Positions 1 to 7,372 of a stretch of DNA of 34,054 nucleotides are shown one piece after another. The stretch comes from a virus. The notes under the pieces were generated by a model, which searched no databases, was not told where the DNA came from, and saw only the letters and a list, made by a program, of their open reading frames with translations. Where the stretch lies: IMG/VR virus record IMGVR_UViG_3300005451_000001, positions 1-34,054 of that record. One strand, given 5' to 3'. Position 1 is the stretch's first letter. Every line of letters begins with the position of its first letter. A program made the position numbers and the translations under genes.

Positions 1-1977
1 GCCCTGTAAATTCCCCTGAGCGGTCAAACGGTCTATCAGCATGGGATCTGCACGGTTGGCAGGGAAAAAGGCTGAGAAAGGCACTACGACCCAACGGGAA
101 AAGAAACCTTCAGTGGTATCCGCTGTCCGAGGTAGGGCATTGAATGCAGCAACCATAAGCGCGCGACAGCGAAACACAAATGGATCCTTATGTTTGTGCT
201 GTGCCATCATGTAATCGCCACCTGTTAATTGCTTAAATTGTTCCGTACTCTTAAATATTCTTGGGTCAACATCCCCAACGAGGTTGGCAAGCTTCCCGTA
301 AAGTTGAGCACTAGAGAATTGCGAGGAGTCAAGAGCTTGGGGGGTGACAGCAGAGATATTGTTATGCCCCACAAGCATTCTAGCCAAGCGTATAAAAGTG
401 CCTTTTCCATTGCGCCCAGATCCATAGAGTAAGATTGCTTTATGCAACGGATTATCGTTGTATAACATATATCCAAGAATTTCATAAGCAAGTTCGATAG
501 CGTCACCTGGAAATACCTCCGAAAAGAATTGGTCAATCTCGGGACACTCTGCATTCTCATCCCAAGGAATTGGAATACGTATCGTGCTCACGATATTAGA
601 ATTATGCGGGTAGAGCTTCCCTTCTTTCCAGTCAAGCAATCCGTTAGGTAGATTCAGATATTGGGTGTCCTGCCTGTCATCTGTAATAAGAGGCTCTCTA
701 TTGGAGACAACATTAAGGACATTTGCTGCATGGCTTGGCCTATATCTTTGTCCGAGTAATCGAACGGACCGACGGAATATCTCAGATTCACCATCAGGAG
801 TCCAGATACCTTCTGTATGCCGATAAATGATACGGCCCGTTCCGACAGCAAGCTTTCCAGTGCGCTCGACTGCTCTCCGGATAGTAATAGCTTTAAGTCC
901 ATGTTTAGAGTCAAAGAATCGATTTGGATCATTTCCTCGCTCCGCTTCCTCAATCGTACATGGGTCGCCTACCCGTACGGGTTCAATTGCATTCTTTTCA
1001 ATCGCACCTATGCACGCGCGTTCCCATTCCGTTTCGCTAGCGCCTTCCTCCCTACGGCCAGAATTATCAGCCTGCAAGAGAAATGTTTTCTTGAAACGCT
1101 TCAATGCCGCGTACCCTCCACTGTGTCCAGTCGAGATTTCAGCCAGCATTGCCCAAACTCCATTGACCATAGCGTCATGCATACCGCCTAGGTCAGCGTG
1201 TTTGCGTAGCGCTTTTTGGTGCCACATAAGGACTCTACGCATTTCAGGACATGGCTCACCCTTACCGTGCTCGACTATCCACAATCGACTGTCCACAATG
1301 GCACGATCACGGCGTACGTAACCGTTGCCACTGGCGAGGGTCAGCCATTCCTTAGGCAAGTCGGCAAACTCATCAGGGCTTGGAAAATACCCGTGCGATA
1401 CACGTAGAGAATTCCCTCGCATATTGGCCCAACGATATTGCGTACCGTTTGGGTGCACGCTTGGAGGCATGACCATATAGCGATAGTGGCGGTAGATAAC
1501 ATCTAAGCCTGCTCCTAGCTTGCCTGGCCAAGTGAGTCCACTAGGGACGGTAAACCACATATGGTAGCGCTCAGGGTCACCACGAAATGAAAACCACGTT
1601 GCGGGAAGTGGCCCTAATTTGTTTTCTAATTCAGCTAGCGTTTCACGTCCGCTAGGTCCGTCGATATCAAAAACAACTACACCCTCAGGAACTACACAAC
1701 CGATATTCTTATAACGGTCGTCATGTCGCTCATTGCCTTGCTTATCTTTGTAAACGCCTTCCAACCATTCGTTTACTTGATTGCTATCTATCGCGATATC
1801 GTTAGGAATGCCGTAGGGTGGTGGATACTTCTTACCCTCAGGTAAGGGTATGGGAAGAAAGCCAGCTTGCAAGTAATCGCTTGCAGCCGTATGGAACGGT
1901 GACCAACCAAGCGAAATCCGTTGTGGCATAAGGACTTTCGATGTGTTAGTGTGGCGTCCGGCCGTTTGCTCGGTCAA
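1..1977 (-). CDS. Prim-Pol / SF3 helicase (P4-type DNA primase-helicase), C-terminus cut by window edge
   Basis: Bifunctional replication enzyme: an N-terminal archaeo-eukaryotic primase/polymerase domain followed by a D5/SF3 helicase. 659 codons lie in the window and no stop is reached. The primase domain shows the acidic pair in VFDIDGPSG and a following RYHMWFT strand; the helicase domain carries a Walker A LYGSGRNGKGTF and a Walker B-like NLVGDVDP. It should prime and unwind phage DNA for the split polymerase upstream. I place the start at a TTG because GGAGAGG lies six bases before it; an in-frame ATG at 1929 has no ribosome site and would lose 16 residues. A pair of the 13-bp palindromic sites lies inside the gene at 1277-1303. 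Family assignment is firm; activity is inferred. Confidence 0.9.
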   Translation of the reverse strand, partial: MTEQTAGRHTNTSKVLMPQRISLGWSPFHTAASDYLQAGFLPIPLPEGKKYPPPYGIPNDIAIDSNQVNEWLEGVYKDKQGNERHDDRYKNIGCVVPEGVVVFDIDGPSGRETLAELENKLGPLPATWFSFRGDPERYHMWFTVPSGLTWPGKLGAGLDVIYRHYRYMVMPPSVHPNGTQYRWANMRGNSLRVSHGYFPSPDEFADLPKEWLTLASGNGYVRRDRAIVDSRLWIVEHGKGEPCPEMRRVLMWHQKALRKHADLGGMHDAMVNGVWAMLAEISTGHSGGYAALKRFKKTFLLQADNSGRREEGASETEWERACIGAIEKNAIEPVRVGDPCTIEEAERGNDPNRFFDSKHGLKAITIRRAVERTGKLAVGTGRIIYRHTEGIWTPDGESEIFRRSVRLLGQRYRPSHAANVLNVVSNREPLITDDRQDTQYLNLPNGLLDWKEGKLYPHNSNIVSTIRIPIPWDENAECPEIDQFFSEVFPGDAIELAYEILGYMLYNDNPLHKAILLYGSGRNGKGTFIRLARMLVGHNNISAVTPQALDSSQFSSAQLYGKLANLVGDVDPRIFKSTEQFKQLTGGDYMMAQHKHKDPFVFRCRALMVAAFNALPRTADTTEGFFSRWVVVPFSAFFPANRADPMLIDRLTAQGNLQG
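1277..1303. promoter_or_regulatory. tandem pair of 13-bp palindromic sites (intragenic)
   Basis: ATCCACAATCGAC and GTCCACAATGGCA separated by one T, so 14 bp from start to start. A weaker third copy in the same phase ends TCGAC at 1275. It belongs to the dispersed GTCCA-N3-TGGAC family and lies inside the primase-helicase gene. Function unknown; operator-like by form. Confidence 0.5.
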
Positions 1978-1983
1978 CTGTTT

Positions 1984-1990
1984 CCTCTCC
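1984..1990 (-). promoter_or_regulatory. ribosome binding site fixing a TTG start
   Basis: GGAGAGG with a 6-base spacer (AAACAG) before TTG at 1977. The same GGAGAGGA form precedes the genes starting at 2459 and 14352, which supports the TTG start over the later ATG. Confidence 0.75.
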
Positions 1991-2001
1991 GGTAAAGCGG
2001 T

Positions 2002-2046
2002 AATGCCCCTTAGACCATAATTGCTCGTACTGGCCTGAGGGGCATT
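2002..2046 (-). other. leader hairpin 1 before primase-helicase gene
   Basis: Arms 2002-2013 and 2035-2046 pair over 12 positions with one mismatch around AATGCCCC/GGGGCATT. The loop contains TGCTCGT (2022-2028), which is fully complementary to ACGAGCA at 2061-2067, so a pseudoknot is possible. No U-tract follows on the minus strand, so it is not a textbook terminator; it could be an attenuator, a processing site or a structured leader. Confidence 0.65.
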
Positions 2047-2071
2047 ATCTATTTAATTAGACGAGCATAGA

Positions 2072-2118
2072 GGTACCCCCGGTCAATGGCCATCATCTAA
2101 CCACTAACCGGGGGTACC
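2072..2118. terminator. perfect 12-bp inverted repeat, terminator-like hairpin 2
   Basis: GGTACCCCCGGT at 2072-2083 and its exact complement at 2107-2118, with a 23-base loop. It sits between the gene ending at 2178 and the primase gene. It is very GC-rich, with no U-run on either side, so termination is inferred from stem strength only. Confidence 0.5.
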
Positions 2119-2146
2119 GTGTCCTTTGCAGATTCCCTACCCAAAA

Positions 2147-2159
2147 ATCCACATTGGAC
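2147..2159. promoter_or_regulatory. 13-bp palindromic site, intergenic
   Basis: ATCCACATTGGAC, 9 of 10 matches to GTCCA-N3-TGGAC. It lies 18 bases after the stop of the upstream gene, in the untranslated region before the structured leader. Confidence 0.5.
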
Positions 2160-2177
2160 AGAGGAAAGCTTATTTAA

Positions 2178-2459
2178 TTACTCGTCAGCCGGACCGTAGA
2201 ACAGAACCTTAGCGCCAGTAGTACCAAGCGGGAAATAGAGCGTGCCGACAACGCCGCTATCAGCAGGCGGACTAAACTTGTGGTACGACTTGGTTTCGCC
2301 AGCGTCAGTCATTTCAAAGGTAACCCGCGTGGTGTCCCCATCGGTCACAGCGCCAGTCTTACTCTCCTCGGCAGGAGCAGCCTTAACGGGAGCGCTCTTG
2401 GCAGGAGTCGCCTTACGGGTACGGGGTCGGGTAGTGGTCTTAGCGGCTGCCTCAGCCAT
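2178..2459 (-). CDS. small Ala/Lys/Pro-rich DNA-binding-like protein
   Basis: 93 residues. The first ~45 are a basic, disordered tail rich in A, K, P, T and R (MAEAAAKTTTRPRTRKATPA and similar), like histone H1 tails; the second half, from about residue 55, is a compact hydrophobic/charged domain ending LFYGPADE. Function is not recognised; binding of nucleic acid by the tail is inference. The start is the ATG preceded by CCTAGGAGAGGA, not an ATG 51 bases further up. It has its own promoter (2509-2537) and shares promoter, leader element and tail style with the gene starting at 14352, which suggests the two are co-regulated. Confidence 0.8.
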   Translation of the reverse strand: MAEAAAKTTTRPRTRKATPAKSAPVKAAPAEESKTGAVTDGDTTRVTFEMTDAGETKSYHKFSPPADSGVVGTLYFPLGTTGAKVLFYGPADE

Positions 2460-2508
2460 GTTGTTTCCTCTCCTAGGAAGTTGTCCTGTTGGGGCGTATC
2501 GAGAGAGC

Positions 2509-2537
2509 AACCTAGCTCACTCGCTTTTTGCTGTCAA
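2509..2537 (-). promoter_or_regulatory. sigma-70-type promoter TTGACA-N17-TAGGTT
   Basis: On the minus strand TTGACA (2537-2532), a 17-base spacer, then TAGGTT (2514-2509). Transcription would begin near 2502, giving a leader of about 43 bases before the ATG at 2459. The same two hexamers with the same spacing precede the gene at 14352. Confidence 0.75.
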
Positions 2538-2538
2538 C

Positions 2539-2754
2539 TTACAATTGGCGTCTTACCTTAGGTGTGTAGTCCCAACACCTGTCACAATAGCCCCAATAAA
2601 GTGCATGGCGTTCACGACAACTGAGACAGAGTGAATATAAATGCCTTGATACTACGGGTGGTATAACGTGTGGTGTAACTTCTGGCCCCGTTTTTGGTTT
2701 GCGCACGAACAATCCCAAAATGCGTTTGCCACTATTCCGTCTGATAGCTTCCAT
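2539..2754 (-). CDS. small zinc-ribbon protein
   Basis: 71 residues. The C-terminal half has two CxxC pairs, CLSC and CDRC, 16 residues apart, the usual four-cysteine zinc ribbon; the N-terminal ~30 residues are basic. It overlaps the 3' end of the RuvC-like gene by 103 bases in another frame, which is long for this genome, but AAGGGG stands five bases before the ATG. A later start at an in-frame GTG would shorten the overlap but lose the ribosome site. It is the last gene before the promoter at 2509-2537. Specific role unknown. Confidence 0.65.
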   Translation of the reverse strand: MEAIRRNSGKRILGLFVRKPKTGPEVTPHVIPPVVSRHLYSLCLSCRERHALYWGYCDRCWDYTPKVRRQL

Positions 2755-3290
2755 GGGTACCCCTTGGACTGAGCTTTGATGCGCTTAAGCGCGATGATGG
2801 AATGCTGCATTGCTGCGAATTCGTCTTTACGGAATGACCCTTGGAAACCAAATAGCTTTAGTTTTTCTTTCGTCGTCTGAGTACGCATTGTGCGATCTTG
2901 ATAAGTTAATTCAATTCCATTGTTGAAACAAATCCAATCAAGTACCGCATTAAGGCGTACTGGCGATAACAAATCTTTACCGCCGTAGGTCTGTGTTAAT
3001 TGAAAACTCTCAGTGCCGATTGTCCATTTGTTGCGGAACGGACCGAGATGGCGACTCGCGATCAGTCGCTCAGCCTGCCTGAGTTGCCCATTCTCAGGGC
3101 CTGTAAATTCGCCACAATTCCAAGAAATGACGTAGGGTAGAATCTTGTGCTCCGGTCGGCTAAAAGCCCTACAGTCGATTACAAAGTGCGTCCACCCTGT
3201 AGCGGCTGAGCCAGGATCAAACCAGACTAGATGAAACTCATTCGGAGTTGCTTGACTGGGCTTCCATATCCCCCGAGGAATTGTCAGCAT
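2652..3290 (-). CDS. RuvC-like Holliday junction resolvase
   Basis: 212 residues with an RNase H-like fold signature: first catalytic aspartate in WFDPGSAATGW (about D25), the glutamate in IGTESFQL (about E94), and a C-terminal acidic motif in RKDEFAAMQH (about D156). Phage proteins of this type cut branched recombination or replication intermediates before packaging. It overlaps the next gene upstream by 53 bases and the zinc-ribbon gene downstream. The ATG at 3290 is the only ATG before the catalytic aspartate, though its ribosome site is weak. It belongs to the replication/recombination block. Confidence 0.82.
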   Translation of the reverse strand: MLTIPRGIWKPSQATPNEFHLVWFDPGSAATGWTHFVIDCRAFSRPEHKILPYVISWNCGEFTGPENGQLRQAERLIASRHLGPFRNKWTIGTESFQLTQTYGGKDLLSPVRLNAVLDWICFNNGIELTYQDRTMRTQTTKEKLKLFGFQGSFRKDEFAAMQHSIIALKRIKAQSKGYPWKLSDGIVANAFWDCSCANQKRGQKLHHTLYHP

Positions 3291-3486
3291 TCTTAGTCCG
3301 CTCTGCCACTAGCAATACTTGACAGCGAGCAATAACTCTCGCTTTGTATACCTCATCACTTACGGCATCATAATAGAGCCCGGTCGAACGTAGCCAATAA
3401 ATTGATGCACGCTTAAGTCGCAAAGCATGCACATAAGCGATATCTAATTTTGTGCTAATTTCTACAGCAAGCTTATCTCGGCTCAA
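3238..3486 (-). CDS. hypothetical protein
   Basis: 82 residues, TTG start chosen because it overlaps the stop of the upstream gene by 14 bases, which suggests coupled translation; no good ribosome site is seen, so the start may be later. The N-terminal half is predicted helical (DKLAVEISTKLDIAYVHALR) and the C-terminus is polar and probably disordered, ending in an S/E-rich tail. No motif recognised. It sits between a cysteine-rich protein gene and the RuvC-like gene, all in one run of overlapping genes. Confidence 0.55.
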   Translation of the reverse strand: MSRDKLAVEISTKLDIAYVHALRLKRASIYWLRSTGLYYDAVSDEVYKARVIARCQVLLVAERTKNADNSSGDMEAQSSNSE

Positions 3487-3730
3487 TGGCGTACACGCAA
3501 CCTTTCAAATGAATTCCGTTATCACAACCTATTGGTTGACAAGGTGGAGGCATTCCATTTTCACCGAATTCAATACCGCACCAGCAACAATGATCATGCG
3601 TCCACGAGTGGTTGCAATGGTGTCCGCATTTACGTTCAGATTTAGGACATTCATTAAGCGGCATATCAGGATTGTCACATGAGCCGCAATCGTCATCATT
3701 TTCTGAAGTAGTCGTAATTTGATAGACCAT
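3473..3730 (-). CDS. cysteine/histidine-rich protein, probable zinc binder
   Basis: 85 residues with 11 cysteines and 5 histidines in pairs such as CGSC, CGHHC, HDHCCWC and a terminal GCDNG...GC. The spacing suggests two or more zinc sites, but no named family is recognised. The ATG overlaps the upstream stop by one base (TAATG). The first ~15 residues are acidic (SENDDD). It lies in the run of small genes between DNA polymerase and RuvC; a regulatory or host-takeover role would be a guess. Confidence 0.7.
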   Translation of the reverse strand: MVYQITTTSENDDDCGSCDNPDMPLNECPKSERKCGHHCNHSWTHDHCCWCGIEFGENGMPPPCQPIGCDNGIHLKGCVYAIEPR

Positions 3731-4074
3731 TAGTTACCATTCATGCATTTGTATGTTTCTAATTGGTAGTTAACATTGGGGTCCGGCTGAATACGCATCA
3801 TGCATTGCTGCATTTGATTCAACTGTGCTGTTTCGTTAGCTCCCCAAAATTCCACTACAGCAATTCCTGTTAATGCCGCGAGGCAGCACACTAAAAGAAT
3901 TACCATTGCTAATTGATAGTTAGGACCTGAATCTAATTCTTGTGGCGCTGGAATAGTCCTCAGTGAATCGCCTTCATACGCTGTCCGCAAACGTGGGATG
4001 TCGGCTGTCTCAGCATTATTGAAAAATCGATCCGTGTCCTCATTCTGCTTTCTTAGTTTATTCATGTCGCGCAT
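3730..4074 (-). CDS. single-pass membrane protein, hypothetical
   Basis: 114 residues from an ATG with AAGGAGG five bases upstream; a longer reading from further 5' lacks a ribosome site and starts inside the preceding gene. Residues ~1-50 are charged and hydrophilic, ~53-77 form one transmembrane helix (MVILLVCCLAALTGIAVVEF), and the last ~35 residues hold two cysteines (QQCMM and YKCMNGN) that could pair outside the membrane. The stop overlaps the next start (TAATG). Function unknown. Confidence 0.75.
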   Translation of the reverse strand: MRDMNKLRKQNEDTDRFFNNAETADIPRLRTAYEGDSLRTIPAPQELDSGPNYQLAMVILLVCCLAALTGIAVVEFWGANETAQLNQMQQCMMRIQPDPNVNYQLETYKCMNGN

Positions 4075-4084
4075 TCTTTCCTCC

Positions 4085-4657
4085 TTATTTGAGTGGCACC
4101 GTTCCCGCACATTCAGCCGCGCCATGGCCATGATTATTACATGCGTCGATAACTTGCTTATCACGCGCTGTGATTTTACCGGAAATCAATCCGAAAGCAT
4201 CTGTACGCTCAGGAGCGACATACATATCGACATAAGCGCCAGGCATCACAAGCTCATTCTTGTCAATTACACCTGAGGTACTAGAAAGCTTTTGCTGTGT
4301 AGGACCGTAAGTGTAATGACCTACAGCCTTAGGAATAGTGCGATTTTCGAATAGTGCATGGAAATTTACTTTGACACATTTAGAAGCATCGATATAAGCT
4401 TTTACTGTTTTACACGGATCACTTGTATCCGCAGCACAACCGCTAGGCTGAGCTGACAAAAGTGATAAGGCTAATACTCCCGCAATTGTATGGTGTTTAA
4501 TTTTCATGTTCTGTTTAAATCTCCAAATCTTTTCCTTAGGAATTCGAATATAGATAAAAAGCAATCCGATGATAAAGCAATCGCTTACGAAGTCGTACTG
4601 AATTCCAAGCCAGAAGTGCATCATTCCATAGAAGCGCATAAACTTAATTGACCTCAT
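4085..4657 (-). CDS. two-segment membrane/exported protein, possible lipoprotein
   Basis: 190 residues if it begins at the ATG that overlaps the polymerase stop (ATGA). Residues ~10-40 contain a hydrophobic helix (FIIGLLFIYIRIP) after a FWLGIQYDF stretch; a second hydrophobic segment near residue 58 (TIAGVLALSLLS) looks like a signal peptide followed by PSGC, a marginal lipobox. The remainder has paired cysteines and looks secreted. A second possible start is the ATG at 4507, just before the signal-like segment, so the frame may give two products: a full-length membrane-anchored form and a shorter exported one. No family recognised. Confidence 0.65.
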   Translation of the reverse strand: MRSIKFMRFYGMMHFWLGIQYDFVSDCFIIGLLFIYIRIPKEKIWRFKQNMKIKHHTIAGVLALSLLSAQPSGCAADTSDPCKTVKAYIDASKCVKVNFHALFENRTIPKAVGHYTYGPTQQKLSSTSGVIDKNELVMPGAYVDMYVAPERTDAFGLISGKITARDKQVIDACNNHGHGAAECAGTVPLK

Positions 4658-5493
4658 TTGTAGCCATGCCCCCAACTCCTGCCGTACACCTTCCCCTTGG
4701 CGGTAATCGGCACGCCCATAAATTCAGTTGTCATTACCTTTGCATAACGCTCAGCGATGTACTTAGCCTCACGAATGCGAGCCATGCCCAGTAGCTCATC
4801 ATGTACGGGTAGCAGGACTGTAGGCTCTAGCTCGGGATCATCCATAACGCGGAGCATGGAAGTTTTGAGAATGTCAGCCGCGCTTGACTGCACTTGGTAA
4901 TTAACAACGGTATAGGGCTTCTCAGCGTCAACAATCAACCGCCGACCGAAAGGCGTTGTGACGTAACCATACCGCCCACGACAGAGCCGCTTGATTTCTA
5001 ATCTAACCGCCGCTTGCGCAAGTTTGCCTTCCCGCGTGTCCGAACGATAGTTGAACATTTTCGAGCGTAGAGATTTGTACGCCCGATATTCGAAATCATT
5101 AAGCGCGGTCCGTAAAATCTTATCTTGCTCGCGTCGCTTAAAAGCAACCAATGCTGGAAATTGTGACTCATAGTTTGAAATCAATTCCCTAGCTTGCGCC
5201 ATGCTGATTTCGTACATGCGCGCCATCTTTTCGGCACCGCCACCAAATGCCCACGTGAAATTGATATTCTTGGATAGCTTGTATTGGTCCGGGGTATGTT
5301 GCTCGCCAAATAGTTTGTTAGCGGCATTTAAGTGCAGTGATATCCCTTGCTTGGCTGCCTCAATCATCGACTGCTCGCCAGCCAAACCAGCGATCACGCG
5401 CAATTCAATTTGGTCAAAGTCTGATGAGATGATCGCATAGCCTGGCTCAGCTACGATGCATCGCCTTACAGCAGCCGCGCTAAGGAGTTTCAC
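4654..5493 (-). CDS. family A DNA polymerase, palm/fingers fragment (C-terminal gene)
   Basis: 279 residues holding the catalytic core: motif A ISSDFDQIELRV (about D25), motif B YKLSKNINFTWAFGGG, motif C PVHDELL. It resembles the C-terminal half of DNA polymerase I. The GTG start is chosen because AAGGA lies upstream and the first residues (KLLSAAAVRRCIVAEPG) lead straight into the strand before motif A. The matching N-terminal half (exonuclease and thumb) is a separate gene at 5895-7079, with a small gene between. Active polymerase would need both chains. It shares an ATGA overlap with the next gene. Confidence 0.88.
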   Translation of the reverse strand: MKLLSAAAVRRCIVAEPGYAIISSDFDQIELRVIAGLAGEQSMIEAAKQGISLHLNAANKLFGEQHTPDQYKLSKNINFTWAFGGGAEKMARMYEISMAQARELISNYESQFPALVAFKRREQDKILRTALNDFEYRAYKSLRSKMFNYRSDTREGKLAQAAVRLEIKRLCRGRYGYVTTPFGRRLIVDAEKPYTVVNYQVQSSAADILKTSMLRVMDDPELEPTVLLPVHDELLGMARIREAKYIAERYAKVMTTEFMGVPITAKGKVYGRSWGHGYK

Positions 5494-5557
5494 GAGGGTA
5501 AATTTCCTTACTGGCTCTACAGCCTGGCCCTTGGCAGAAGCCCCGTTTAATTTTGAT

Positions 5558-5584
5558 ATCCATATTGGACAGTGGCATGTGGAC
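5558..5584. promoter_or_regulatory. tandem pair of 13-bp palindromic sites before polymerase C-terminal gene
   Basis: ATCCATATTGGAC, one base, then GTGGCATGTGGAC, 14 bp from start to start. It lies about 65 bases upstream of the GTG at 5493, in the untranslated gap between the inserted small gene and the polymerase core gene. The second copy has a poor left half. Confidence 0.5.
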
Positions 5585-5643
5585 GGTCGGGTAAACCCAA
5601 TAATATTTATGGAAACCAAACAAACAAACAACGTAGCCAAACT

Positions 5644-5898
5644 TTATTCGTCGTCATCCAAAATCATAATTCCCATCGGTCCCTCAGTTAGGCCAGCGTC
5701 TTTAAGTAAGCGCTCCTTATAATCTGTCAAGCGTAGCTGAGCCACATTAGCGCGTAATTCTGGCAGACCCATAAGAGCTAATTTCTCTCTATTAACCTCT
5801 ATGATTTCCTCAATCAATTCCTCAATCAATTCCTTTCTATCCATTTCCTTGATTGGTTTGATACCGAATATCTTTACGTTTTCATTCTCGTTTGTCAC
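5644..5898 (-). CDS. small acidic helical protein inserted between polymerase halves
   Basis: 84 residues, GTG start overlapping the stop of the polymerase N-terminal gene (GTGA). Very rich in E, K, L and I, with a run ELIEELIEEIIEV that should form an amphipathic or coiled-coil helix, and an acidic end ILDDDE. There is no nuclease motif, so it does not look like a homing endonuclease. Position and coupling suggest it may help the two polymerase chains assemble, or may be a relic of an insertion; both are inference. Function unknown. Confidence 0.65.
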   Translation of the reverse strand: MTNENENVKIFGIKPIKEMDRKELIEELIEEIIEVNREKLALMGLPELRANVAQLRLTDYKERLLKDAGLTEGPMGIMILDDDE

Positions 5899-7079
5899 TC
5901 GCTTTCCTCATCCTCACGATTCTTAGTTGGTAATTGCTGGAATGGCGGATTACTCACACTCATTCGAGCCGTACGCGCTCCTAGGGGATTGATACTCGGG
6001 TGCACCCTGCCGTTAACATCTAGGTCAGCTAGCATGTGATCGGCGTAGCTAGACTTACGTTTCTCTAATTGCTTGGCCAGCAATACACAGCGACTGAAGT
6101 CACGTACTTCCTCACTGTCCACTGTGGACCGAATTTTTCTTAGTATGCCCGCATCCGTCTTTAACTGCCCCGTTTTTGTGCGCTCTGTTAACTCAACTCC
6201 AAGCGCCATAAGGGTTTGTGCTAGCTTCTGTCCACTTTGGATATTGGCACAACCGTATTCGGCTGCCCGCGCTCTGTAGTGCTCTGCCCGATTAAGAAAT
6301 GCGCTAGAAAGTCGCGTTGTGTAATCAACATCGATTGGTAAACCTCGCCGCTGTAGCCTGTCACAAGCATTCGCGACTCGCTTATCGAATTGGTACAACT
6401 CATAAAAGTGTCGGACAATCGGTTGAAATTCTTTCCAGACCCTATAGGTAATGAGGGGATCGACTCCTGCATAAGCGATGTAAGCAGGGTGTCTAGAGTC
6501 AACCAATCGCCATCCTTCAGAGAGCTTTGCCTTACGCATTTTTTGCTGGCCCTTGCGAGGGCCACTCTTGTAAACTTCGCCTGCAATAGGTATTTCGATA
6601 GTTTTAAATATCTTCTTAAGCTCAATCTCCCACTTACTAGCGCTTTTGTCGATGTAATGATTGGCCAATTCTTTAAGTCCGTGACCAATTCCGCCTTCTT
6701 TTCTATTCCGCGAATCGAAATGGTGCGAGGGAATATGTGTCTCTGCACAAATGATTCCTGTTTCATAGCCGAGATAAGCATCTATGCATCGGATATCGTG
6801 GGGTCCGTTGTGTCCAATCCATTGAATGCGTTGCTTACATAGCCAACCGACAAACCGTCTAGCGCTAGCGGGGACAACGTAAGCGACATTGGCATTTCCA
6901 ATTTGGGTTGTCCGCAACATCCATTGTGGATGATATGGATTGAGTCCCGTTGATTCTGTGTCAATCCCAAGCGCTCGACTAGATCGCACGAAATCAGCAA
7001 TTTCCGATAAGTCACGTCGGGATTCGGGGTAGTTGATTTGTATTCGTTCATCGGCCAGCCAATCGTTAATCCTTAACAC
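5895..7079 (-). CDS. family A DNA polymerase, 3'-5' exonuclease/thumb fragment (N-terminal gene)
   Basis: 394 residues. Exonuclease motifs are intact: IDTESTGL (D40, E42), HNGPHD (about residues 90-95) and YAGVDPLITY. The thumb follows, then the conserved NPLGARTARMS and FQQLPT segments that normally lead into motif A. Here the chain ends nine residues after LPTK with NREDEESE and a stop. Together with the 279-residue C-terminal gene the total, 673, is close to a whole phage polymerase I-type enzyme. GTG start; ribosome site weak. One perfect and one near-perfect 13-bp palindromic site lie inside the gene. Confidence 0.88.
   Translation of the reverse strand: MLRINDWLADERIQINYPESRRDLSEIADFVRSSRALGIDTESTGLNPYHPQWMLRTTQIGNANVAYVVPASARRFVGWLCKQRIQWIGHNGPHDIRCIDAYLGYETGIICAETHIPSHHFDSRNRKEGGIGHGLKELANHYIDKSASKWEIELKKIFKTIEIPIAGEVYKSGPRKGQQKMRKAKLSEGWRLVDSRHPAYIAYAGVDPLITYRVWKEFQPIVRHFYELYQFDKRVANACDRLQRRGLPIDVDYTTRLSSAFLNRAEHYRARAAEYGCANIQSGQKLAQTLMALGVELTERTKTGQLKTDAGILRKIRSTVDSEEVRDFSRCVLLAKQLEKRKSSYADHMLADLDVNGRVHPSINPLGARTARMSVSNPPFQQLPTKNREDEESE
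6117..6129. promoter_or_regulatory. perfect 13-bp palindromic site (intragenic)
   Basis: GTCCACTGTGGAC, a perfect match to GTCCA-N3-TGGAC, inside the polymerase N-terminal gene, where it encodes S-T-V-D. Confidence 0.5.
6919..6931. promoter_or_regulatory. 13-bp palindromic site (intragenic)
   Basis: ATCCATTGTGGAT, perfectly self-complementary in the two arms, 8 of 10 matches to the family consensus. Inside the polymerase N-terminal gene. Confidence 0.35.
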
Positions 7080-7165
7080 GTGGATAACCCATGCATAGAT
7101 TTGAATTGCAATAGTAATTGTGGGTTGTCGCGCTGTAACGTTGCCAAATGTGGCAATGGGGCCAG

Positions 7166-7372
7166 TCAGTAAAGAGCACTATTGTCGGGAACTTGCCAAC
7201 TATTCTCGGGGCGTAGACTAATCCTTTGATTCTCGTCATTGTACTTACGTAGTCTCCTAGGACTTAGGCAAATAGGCTCAGAGTCAGCCATTCCAGCATA
7301 ACGCCGTATTTGATTCTCTGACCAAATCAAATATAAATGGCGAGCATCAATCAAGCCTCTAATACGTGGCAT
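7166..7372 (-). CDS. hypothetical basic protein
   Basis: 68 residues, rich in arginine (RHLYLIWSENQIRRYAGM, SPRRLRKYNDENQR). GGAAG stands four bases before the ATG, which overlaps the end of the uracil-DNA glycosylase gene by 14 bases. The middle might form a small helix-turn-helix-like fold, but no family is recognised. An 86-base gap containing a short stem-loop (7141-7156) separates it from the polymerase gene. Confidence 0.6.
   Translation of the reverse strand: MPRIRGLIDARHLYLIWSENQIRRYAGMADSEPICLSPRRLRKYNDENQRISLRPENSWQVPDNSALY

Noticed and set aside
827-1321. Plus-strand frames over the primase-helicase gene
   Set aside because: The minus-strand frame is open to the edge with clear primase and helicase motifs.
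4370-4400. TTGACA-N16-TATAAG on the plus strand
   Set aside because: Lies inside a minus-strand gene with no plus-strand gene downstream; likely chance.
5810-5840. Short direct repeat (CAATCAATTCCT, twice)
   Set aside because: Explained by the repeated ELIEE residues of the small helical protein.
5494-5940. Group I intron or intein splitting the polymerase
   Set aside because: No intein splice residues and no recognisable intron core or homing endonuclease could be seen by eye; both halves have their own translation signals. RNA data would settle it.
6221-6781. Second minus-strand frame over the polymerase gene
   Set aside because: The other frame has all three exonuclease motifs; this one has no family features.
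7141-7156. TTGCCA/TGGCAA stem-loop as terminator
   Set aside because: Only six pairs, no U-tract, and the flanking genes appear to be one operon.
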